DNA of 64,000 bases from contig OX442422.1 in assembly GCA_949361645.1 (NCBI GenBank), forward strand, positions 1,226,580 through 1,290,579. Direction: 5' to 3'. The DNA comes from Spongilla lacustris (Eukaryota > Porifera > Demospongiae > Spongillida > Spongillidae). Positions within the stretch are counted from its first letter, which is position 1, and every line of letters starts with the position of its first letter. The notes below the pieces were generated by a model, which worked only from the letters and a program-made list of their open reading frames with translations, was not told the DNA's origin and made no database searches. This document shows positions 61,501 to 64,000 of the stretch, in pieces. The position numbers were made by a program, and so were the translations under genes.

Positions 61501-64000
61501 ACTAAGTAGTATCGCTAACCTTTTATCCTCCCCAATACTGTTGGCGGAGAAGTACAGCTCTACACGCTCGAGGTAGGCGGTGATGGGCTCAAGCTCCGCA
61601 TTGAACTCTTGAAGATGCCCAAACTTTGCCATCCCAGTCTCGTCGCCAGTGTAATATTATAGTGTGTTCTAGACTCCGACAAAGTTCATGATACCAACCA
61701 ATTCCATTACTATGTCTTAATGAATTTAATTATATTCACGTGACGTTGTACCAGTTCAATGCTGCGCTCCGGGTTGTAGGAACAAAAAGAATACTGGCTC
61801 TCCGATCAAAGTTTATCGGTTCCCGTTGGATCGTAGTCGTAGGATGCTCTGGATCTCCGCAATTCGTTGGCACGGCTTTGTACCAACTGACTCACATAGG
61901 CTCTGCAGCGATTATTTCATATCATGCAGGCACCACTTTTACGCTTATAAAAGATACACTATCACACTCCTGTTCGTTATTAGGTTATACTAGTCTCAAT
62001 CCACTGCATCCTGACTTCCTTGGGAGTATTTTTGATCATGTGGATTGTCGAAGTTAGGAAAAGCTCAAAGGAAACTAAAGAAATGCCTACAGACCACAGA
62101 AACGAAATGTATAGCGCATCTATTGCTTGCACCACCATGGAAAAGAGAAAACTTGTACGTAAAGTTGTACGCATCATATGGATAACTGAACTAATATCCA
62201 ACCTTGTTTCAATTTAATAATTGTAGCATTGCAAGCACATGCCATTGCAGCTATACTCATACCAGGCAGTACACTGAGATTGGTTTCTAGTTATAAGTTT
62301 CATGTCAGTGTGTCACCTGCTTTGTGAAAGCGAATTGAGAATTGTTTTGCTCTCAATATTGTAGGACATATTTAAAAACTCAGACCTATATACAGGTTAA
62401 AAGAGACTCCACGTGCCAAAGAGTATATATTCTGGCAACAAAGACAGTATACCTGCTTGTCACTGTTTGGAAAACACAATGACCCTCACAGTAGCATATT
62501 GTGACTGCATTGTAAAGAAATTTGCAAAGATGTCAATACCTGGAAAAGCATAAATACTCTGTCCTTAGTGAAGGCTGAAGCCAACTGCAAGGCCGGCAGT
62601 GAAGTGCAGACAGTTTCACTTTTTATCCTTGCAAATGTTTGGTTTACACTGTGTAGTCAAAGCATGAAACCAAATTTTGATTTGACATAGCAACCTATTT
62701 ACTAATAGTGACAACCAAATTAATTACAGCGAATACAGTGTGCTTTAGTCATGACAGTATATAACAGGGCAGCAATGTGTGAGCATGCCTATCCAGCTCC
62801 TGCCACTAACTGTGTTTAACCTAAAATTAAATTATACCTATCAATGCCAGGTGTCAGTGTAAAAAAGTGATTATATTTACTCATCTTAGCACGATGTAGA
62901 CAGGACTCTGCATTAATCTTCACTGACCAAATCTACATTGGTGACATACCAAGCTGTAAAGTATGCCCATGCACTGGTGCTCTTGTATGCTTTTAGTGAA
63001 TCTTTTGTGTGAGGGCTAGAAGAATCGATTATGTAAGTAAAAATGTTTGGGAACTTCACGTTAGGCCACGAATCGGGGTCAGATTCCCAGTTCTCAGATG
63101 TAATTGCGTACAGATTGCTGCATAAACCAAGGATTTGGAGCTTCTTGTGGTACCTACGTTTGCCTCGAACGTCAAGTTGCTTAAAAAAATCTGATTCCTT
63201 TACTAACGTTTGCCCCTGCAAATACAATCCATCGATATGGTTAGTCGCCATTCCTCCAATACATAGGATGGGGAACAATGAATTACATTAAGATCACACG
63301 CACGCCACCAGATAATCGCATCCATGTTTCTTCGAATAAGATCTACATGTATAGGAATACACGTACAAAAGGATGACCACATGCGCATGCGCAAGGCACT
63401 AAATAGAAATACAATATAACTATACTACACTCTAAACCATTTCTATAAAATAGGGGCAAAGCGAAGTTAACCTTAGTGGTACGTTACAGATTTTTGATGT
63501 TTTCCTGCATGGCAGAAAACCATTTTTCAGTTAAAACTGTACCCTTCAGTAGTGTTGCTTAAAACAATTGCATCAATAAAGGATAAAGAAAAGTGTAAAT
63601 CAATTTACTGCATTGCCGAATAGGTTGTTTCATTCAAAGTCCAACTCAATATTGCGATTTTCAATTACAAAAACCTGTGGAATCGATAACAATCTACTGG
63701 CGTTAAACAATCTATCATATCTCATGCTGATATACCTCAGTCACACATTATTACATCTGATTGTTAATTTTTAATTAATAAAACCTTTGAAATGTTCAAC
63801 CATTGTACAATGTAGGACATGGTTTGCATTTGCTCATTGTTTATTCTAAACTGTAGTGATATCTCTGATGTTATTTTGTGAATATAAATGGCATCTTATA
63901 ATTCCTTTGTATTATGCTCCCTCTCATGTGATTCAGCTTTAACACCCACTGAAATAATTCGACAACTTGAACATATTATAAAAATTGCTGAAAATATTGA
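27068..64000 (+). CDS. RNF213/mysterin-like giant AAA+ protein, 3' part outside window
   Basis: About 28 phase-consistent exons run from 27,068 to the window edge and give roughly 2,120 residues in one frame. An acidic N-terminus leads through long helical regions to two P-loops: GKAGNGKT at about residue 1577 and GETGVGKT at about residue 1963. In animals RNF213 is a cytosolic ATPase with a dynein-like six-AAA core and a C-terminal RING E3 ligase linked to lipid droplets and antimicrobial ubiquitylation. By order the two loops would be AAA2 and AAA3 (inference). Human RNF213 is about 5,200 residues, so the AAA4, RING and E3 parts should lie right of 64,000. Splice sites are canonical GT-AG; most introns are 47-130 bp, while six introns of 3.5-11.4 kb, counting the tentative first one, are transposon-filled. 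One in-frame TAG sits at 34,507-34,509. Confidence 0.85.
27189..27254 (+). repeat. (TA)n low-complexity tract
   Basis: Interrupted TA/ATAT repeats inside the first firm RNF213-like intron. Confidence 0.85.
30656..31044 (+). pseudogene. decayed coding-like segment in RNF213-like intron
   Basis: Protein-like text appears in two frames. One is SVEEIGFDTEIWLSLTTDYV and, after a stop, LPQISLLYFLFANPVSFCSE. After a frameshift near 30,820 the other is VERQLPKHFSLTRILNDLSI, then AMAAVILEAPSLIVNCLQSI and LLLEANCKFSHLG. It contains two internal stops. I do not recognise the family. It could be a dead exon copy or a transposon relic; the surrounding RNF213 exons join without it. Confidence 0.4.
31441..34016 (+). 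mobile_element. REL-type non-LTR retrotransposon, internally deleted
   Basis: It lies in the same orientation as the host gene, in its 4.3-kb intron. In order it has a Cys-rich module (CCNCNGDNARCKRCACV, 31.47 kb) and a second copy of that module (CCKCHSSGARCTSCKCC, 31.9 kb). Next come a C2H2-like finger (CLVPGCAERI...H...H) and a CPNC...H...C pair at 32.2-32.4 kb. Then come reverse-transcriptase fingers (FPRGTSAGPSGLRVQHL, IRPIVVGETLRRLTGKCL, LGVACASGAEK) and the C-terminal REL-like domain (PADVLVRDW, AAFDFTVSSPL) to the stop at 34,016. The RT palm with its catalytic Asp pair, and the first half of the zinc knuckle, are deleted near 33,470. Several frameshifts and stops are present. The C-terminus is clearly related to 11,088-11,789. 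Confidence 0.75.
34402..35066 (+). CDS. RNF213-like exons 11-14
   Basis: Segments 34402-34491, 34510-34643, 34698-34947 and 35010-35066, in phase 0 with the preceding and following exons. The encoded text includes FVSLMSEIYENAKILPSE, NYQTVLMELWGQFVGQYL, ACTACQQNFLLDFIKKVGEL and DHMESHMRFHSLITDVLKQ. Between the first two lie only 18 nt (GTTTGTAACATCCAATAG). Read through, they add VCNIQ and a TAG stop; spliced, they would be an intron far below metazoan size. The other introns here are 54 and 62 bp. Confidence 0.75.
36779..38232 (-). mobile_element. DNA transposon with 9-bp target duplication, copy 2
   Basis: Inverted counterpart of 14,971-18,417. Its ends are AGGTGGTTTAC and TTTGAACTACCT. The flanking 9-mers are CACTTTTTT (left) and AACTTTTTT (right), matching at 8 of 9. 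Shared blocks include GAGCGGTACGTACGTTGCCC, ATGGTACATCATATGTGTAG and GTACCCAAAGGTATTA. It lacks the nested palindrome of copy 1, so it shows the pre-insertion structure. It sits in the 3.8-kb intron before exon 15. Confidence 0.75.
38880..40505 (+). CDS. RNF213-like large exon 15
   Basis: One 1,626-bp exon, 542 codons without a stop, bounded by acceptor TTCATTAG and donor GTAGAG|GTACCA. It is the longest uninterrupted coding stretch in the window. The product is largely helical in appearance and rich in Leu, Gln, Glu and Asp, with no catalytic motif. In RNF213 proteins a long helical arm precedes the AAA ring; this exon probably belongs to it. No lesion is visible, which argues that the gene is functional or only recently damaged. 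Confidence 0.85.
40569..42760 (+). CDS. RNF213-like exons 16-20
   Basis: Exons 40569-40817, 40948-41064, 41117-41332, 41405-41734 and 42656-42760, all in phase 0. Recognisable RNF213-like text includes CANKLLRHYQELQNRGNAQF, followed by helical segments (VGEVERELISWNKELSFLYN, RIHLMLVQQLEEAV) and KSLCVHLLETDRSIMKDQ just before the first P-loop exon. The intron 41735-42655 is AT-rich with AATAAA-type low-complexity runs at 42,000-42,160. Confidence 0.8.
43362..44670 (+). CDS. RNF213-like exons 21-25 with first P-loop
   Basis: Exons 43362-43440, 43491-44027, 44091-44211, 44300-44489 and 44549-44670. The first junction (GCA G|GT AAT) splits the second glycine of LVYGKAGNGKTHYIKE, a Walker A motif. 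Later text includes CQFLDGLESFNYNQGRGEYI, LGSTLMACMLEEVNALFDPE, and DKGSSIGFITSDPDKLE, all typical of the stretch between AAA modules. The 44,300 exon is fixed by acceptor CACTAG because phase 2 only works from there. Confidence 0.85.
45078..45486. repeat. 409-bp foldback element
   Basis: Arms 45,078-45,245 and 45,318-45,486 are nearly perfect inverted copies, from CCCTACGAA at the left to TTCGTAGGG at the right. The 72-bp centre contains CGCGTTCCCCCGAGAAG. No coding content. It lies in the RNF213-like intron between exons 25 and 26. Confidence 0.8.
45630..45705. mobile_element. MITE related to 2,685-2,795
   Basis: It begins TAGTCTCGTACCCAGACCC and ends GCGGGTCTGGTG. The inside, GCGGATGGATTACATCACCGC, is the complement of the inside at 2,735-2,770. 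It is next to a G-rich tract and a half hAT-like end (CAGTGGCGGAGC at 45,582). Confidence 0.55.
46025..46132 (+). pseudogene. BEL/Pao retrotransposon integrase fragment
   Basis: The reading frame WSGVDFVGPLYIKD, then KVWICLFTCCLITVVHY, matches the start of a BEL/Pao integrase core, where the first catalytic Asp lies in D-F-x-G-P-L. It ends at TAA. Downstream sequence (to about 46,600) is coding-like only in shifted frames. It is a relic in the intron between exons 25 and 26. Confidence 0.6.
47310..47730 (-). pseudogene. unrecognised Lys/Arg-rich coding fossil
   Basis: Two overlapping minus-strand frames (47,730-47,518 and 47,591-47,310) look like one charged protein broken by a frameshift: FRKIFRVERVRYGET, then EYCTKQNELFDEGRRLGNKR and YKYNMRARRQKERCFVLKEW. 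I cannot assign a family. Its location in a transposon-rich intron suggests a mobile-element origin. Confidence 0.3.
48339..48681 (+). CDS. RNF213-like exon 26 with second P-loop
   Basis: Acceptor GTCTTATTTCAG in phase 2 gives DLHSRQHLDLCLSRAVGVGL, then HYVLTMDYTIKMLSIHERM and PVIIQGETGVGKTALLKM. The Walker A motif GETGVGKT lies at 48,517-48,540. In human RNF213 the comparable loop belongs to one of the two ATPase-active modules; equating them is inference. The donor is TGCTTT|GTAAGT, phase 0. It follows a 3.7-kb transposon-filled intron. Confidence 0.9.
48732..48925 (+). repeat. GGACATT/TGCCTAGGCA palindromic minisatellite, left copy
   Basis: It begins CACAATCCCGGTGTCAGAGG and continues with units of about 30 bp built from GTCCCCC, GGACATT and CCTAGG(A/C)A, ending in a C tract. 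It is the inverted relative of 50,201-50,423. Apparent ORFs here are repeat artefacts. Confidence 0.7.
50201..50423 (-). repeat. GGACATT/TGCCTAGGCA palindromic minisatellite, right copy
   Basis: Six or so units containing TGCCTAGGCA alternating with AATGTCC(G/C)GGGG. It ends GACACCGGGATTGTCC, the inverted partner of the start of the left copy. The two arrays bracket about 1.3 kb in the intron between exons 26 and 27. Confidence 0.7.
50413..52103. repeat. inverted repeat pair around CCCTGGATCCATG
   Basis: GGGATTGTCCTACATGCGCG at 50,413, continuing to CCCTGGATCCATG, is repeated inverted at 52,064-52,103 (CATGGATCCAGGGTTTGCGC). The pair encloses about 1.6 kb with a hAT-like half end (CCCGTAGCCAGGGGG at 51,529) and two C tracts. 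It may mark the ends of a larger composite element. Confidence 0.5.
52227..52566 (+). CDS. RNF213-like exons 27-28
   Basis: Exon 52227-52433 (DLVNRIENDTSLKADVIELL, then LSLEGEENLHELF) and exon 52530-52566 (MKKTFHKILMHA). I placed the second donor at GCAG|GTAAAG (phase 1), since the next recognisable exon 11.4 kb away begins in phase 1 and continues naturally. A later GT at 52,596 gives phase 0 and no continuation. The FHKxxxHA block precedes AAA helices in RNF213 relatives. Confidence 0.8.
52600..55570. other. intronic stretch with small hairpins, no gene
   Basis: It holds a hairpin GGTAGGAGTAGTCGCCA/TGGCGACTACTACCTACC at 54,707-54,745. It also has an inverted pair GGAGTGTTCGCCACCCT (54,763) and AGGGTGGCGAACACTCC (55,109), plus long G and C tracts near 53,975, 55,408 and 55,478-55,516. 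The frame at 53,359-53,156 (minus) contains NVWSDESAFLG, faintly mariner-like, but too short to call. Confidence 0.4.
55577..55704 (-). repeat. Gypsy 3' LTR (128 bp)
   Basis: It matches the two parts of the right LTR (61,650-61,700 and 63,346-63,429) with a few substitutions, for example at GACAAGGCTCATGACGCC. On the minus strand a purine-rich TGAGGGAA lies just before it, a plausible polypurine tract. The LTR is unusually short. Confidence 0.85.
55738..57074 (-). pseudogene. Gypsy pol C-terminal part, split by an insertion
   Basis: Frame 57,074-56,786 (LRLSQFLLKYRNSSHLTTG, VGQAVMERNLRKGP) is interrupted by the element at 56,160-56,777. It resumes on the other side with an acidic tail (EEETETDAGVMEDLEHSVQQ) ending RRYPQRIRQTPDRY at 55,738. 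The basic R-Y-P-x-R-x-R-x-x-P-x-R-Y ending is common at Gypsy pol C-termini. Confidence 0.7.
56160..56777. mobile_element. 618-bp hAT-type element with ACCGGTT repeats
   Basis: CCCTCCTG is duplicated exactly on both sides (56,152-59 and 56,778-85 plus flank), an 8-bp hAT-type duplication. Ends are TAAGGCTTGAAACC and GGTTTCAAGCGTTA. Near both ends AACCGGTT and CCGACCGGTT recur many times, perhaps as transposase-binding sites. No transposase frame. Confidence 0.8.
57068..57947 (-). pseudogene. Gypsy integrase (zinc-binding and core domains)
   Basis: The HHCC region reads HVGHPGASKM, YLWWPGLDKCLEQKAKNC. After a frameshift near 57,480 the core reads MHIDFAGPF, VAVDAHSKWPEV, MSDNGPQFVS and NGLVERFIQ, supplying the D, D and E of a DD35E integrase. 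It ends near 57,068, then continues after another frameshift into 57,074-56,786. Confidence 0.8.
57948..58167 (-). pseudogene. Gypsy RNase H remnant
   Basis: DASAYGIGAG is followed by two stops, then a shifted frame with LIFGVKKFHEYLYGRRF, TDHKPLTTILG and the tether-like LQRWALLLSAYDYTFEYRP. The order matches Ty3-type RNase H, but at least two lesions break it. Confidence 0.65.
58168..59110 (-). CDS. Gypsy reverse transcriptase
   Basis: The 287-codon frame 59,031-58,168 has all the expected blocks: AAPIVVVPKKDGTVRLCGDY, YRLPKPSD, FSKLDLAHAYTQ, LPFGIASAPAIFQQ, the catalytic YVDD (LCYVDDILIVG), KCRFLVKTVEYLGF, and LRSFLGLVNYYSKFI. The usual C in R-x-C-x-D-Y is kept. This is the best-preserved part of the element. 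Confidence 0.9.
59440..59664 (-). pseudogene. Gypsy aspartic protease remnant
   Basis: Just left of the insertion, the minus strand reads VDTGAAVQSIVTE, the catalytic D-T-G-A of a retroviral-type protease, then TYSAERL and further text to about 59,440, where stops appear. The insertion separates it from gag by 1.15 kb. Confidence 0.6.
59668..60818. mobile_element. 1,151-bp hAT-type element with TCGGAAAAATCGATTTT repeats
   Basis: TCTACCTC is duplicated exactly (59,660-67 and 60,819-26). Ends are TAGGGTGTGTAACC and GGTTACACACCCTA, perfect 14-bp inverted copies less their outer flanks. TATTCGGAAAAATCGATTTT recurs at least four times near the right end, and related TATTCG(A/G) blocks near the left. 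The 60,360-60,620 part holds tandem TCTGGTGTGATG(T/G)GGGTAG-like units. Confidence 0.85.
60820..61632 (-). pseudogene. Gypsy gag with two zinc knuckles
   Basis: Starts MAKFGHLQEFNAELEPITAY. A frameshift near 61,390 is followed by 61,311-60,820. The first knuckle, CSHCGRRNHSSGQC, is a perfect C-x2-C-x4-H-x4-C. The second, CHKCGEKGRIAAVC, has Arg where His is expected. The frame runs into the hAT-type insertion at 60,818. Confidence 0.8.
61748..61993 (+). pseudogene. THAP-domain exon inside the split LTR
   Basis: The frame reads VPVQCCAPGCRNKKNTGSP, KVYRFPLDRSRRMLWISAI and HRLCSDYF. These are the C-x4-C pair, FP block, conserved Trp and final C of a THAP zinc finger; Tyr replaces the expected His in C-x2-H. 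No in-frame ATG is visible upstream. It points toward the minus-strand frame at 63,278, the same convergent arrangement as at 23.0-24.3 kb. Confidence 0.6.
62913..63278 (-). CDS. second-gene fragment homologous to 23,093-23,317
   Basis: One hundred twenty-one codons with KRRYHKKLQILGLCSNLYA, SWPNVKFPNIFTYIID, HTKDSLKAYKSTSAWAYF. The conserved K-RY..KL..GL...W....NIF.Y.ID pattern matches the plus-strand ORF at 23,093. The KAYKS.xAxxYF block is what I recall from metazoan SWIM/YqaJ-type transposon-derived proteins; this is unconfirmed. The nuclease part is absent. The stop falls right after YVTNVDLVSED. Confidence 0.5.
   Translation of the reverse strand: MFPILCIGGMATNHIDGLYLQGQTLVKESDFFKQLDVRGKRRYHKKLQILGLCSNLYAITSENWESDPDSWPNVKFPNIFTYIIDSSSPHTKDSLKAYKSTSAWAYFTAWYVTNVDLVSED
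63430..63936. other. end of the 11.4-kb intron, no feature
   Basis: AT-rich DNA after the Gypsy duplication, up to the exon-29 acceptor. No repeats with ends or coding text seen. Confidence 0.4.
63937..64000 (+). CDS. RNF213-like exon 29, cut by window end
   Basis: The acceptor GTGATTCAG is followed by CT TTA ACA CCC ACT, which completes an Ala codon with the G left by exon 28 and gives ALTPTEIIRQLEHIIKIAEN. The phase match across 11,370 bp of transposon-rich intron is exact. The exon continues beyond the window. Confidence 0.7.

Larger units (their letters stand above)
55577..63429 (-). mobile_element. Ty3/Gypsy LTR retrotransposon with nested insertions
   Basis: Minus-strand order: 5' LTR (right), gag, protease, reverse transcriptase, RNase H, integrase, 3' LTR (left). 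LTR termini are TGTAG...TTACA. The flanks TTCTA (55,572-55,576) and CTCTA (63,430-63,434) are a 5-bp duplication with one mismatch. The primer-binding segment CTGGCGACGAGACTGGG (minus strand) lies between the LTR and the gag ATG at 61,632. Pol order with integrase last is Gypsy-type. Several frameshifts, stops, two hAT-type insertions and an LTR insertion make it inactive. It fills the 11.4-kb intron of the RNF213-like gene. Confidence 0.9.
61650..63429 (-). repeat. Gypsy 5' LTR split by about 1.65 kb
   Basis: LTR sequence runs 61,650-61,700 and resumes at about 63,346 (CATGTATAGGAATACACG). The left LTR joins these two parts directly (ACCAACCATATAGGAATAC). The DNA between is foreign and carries the THAP and second-gene fragments. 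I could not find clear inverted ends or a duplication at its edges. Confidence 0.75.

Overview
This window is nuclear DNA of an invertebrate animal. Genes carry spliceosomal introns, mostly 47-100 bp, coding exons are sparse, and transposons fill most of the rest. A demosponge is the best guess, from the compact introns, the RNF213-like gene, Ig-domain exons, REL-type non-LTR elements and the frequent 8-mer TACATGTA. That assignment is inference; no marker gene proves it.

Layout. (1) 1-3.1 kb: no firm gene; diverged direct repeats, a 111-bp TIR element and a 298-bp foldback. (2) 3.28-6.37 kb, minus strand: a multi-exon immunoglobulin-superfamily membrane receptor. It has seven Ig-type exons joined mostly in phase 1, then a transmembrane exon, and it carries at least four frameshifts and one nonsense codon, so it looks like a decayed paralogue. 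(3) 7.9-14 kb: a TIR element, a decayed unknown gene, a hAT-like relic holding a 5'-truncated non-LTR retrotransposon, and a large foldback. (4) 14.97-18.42 kb: a 3.4-kb element with a perfect 9-bp target duplication; a 1.65-kb hAT-like palindrome is nested inside it. A second copy lies inverted at 36.78-38.23 kb. (5) 18.5-26.3 kb: a TTAA-flanked element inside a GC-rich minisatellite, a TAA-flanked MITE, a TIR element carrying a THAP gene and a convergent second gene, and a 1.8-kb TA-flanked palindrome. (6) 27.07-64.0 kb, plus strand: about 28 exons of one very large RNF213/mysterin-like AAA+ gene, incomplete at the right edge. Two P-loops are visible (GKAGNGKT across a splice junction and GETGVGKT). 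Its short introns are 47-130 bp, while its long introns (3.5-11.4 kb) are filled with mobile DNA: a REL-type non-LTR element, the second 9-bp-TSD element, foldbacks, a BEL/Pao fragment, inverted minisatellites and a nested Ty3/Gypsy element.

The Gypsy element (55,577-63,429, minus strand) shows the insertion history best. Its left LTR is 128 bp. Its right LTR is split by about 1.65 kb of DNA carrying a THAP exon and a convergent second ORF. Its pol/gag body is split by two hAT-type insertions with perfect 8-bp duplications. The DNA in the right LTR has the same two-gene convergent layout as the 23.0-24.3 kb TIR element, and the two second ORFs are visibly homologous. This suggests an uncharacterised two-gene THAP-containing transposon family, and it is the observation I would follow up first.

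Only the RNF213-like gene looks like a working gene, and even there one in-frame TAG (or an implausible 18-nt intron) needs explaining.
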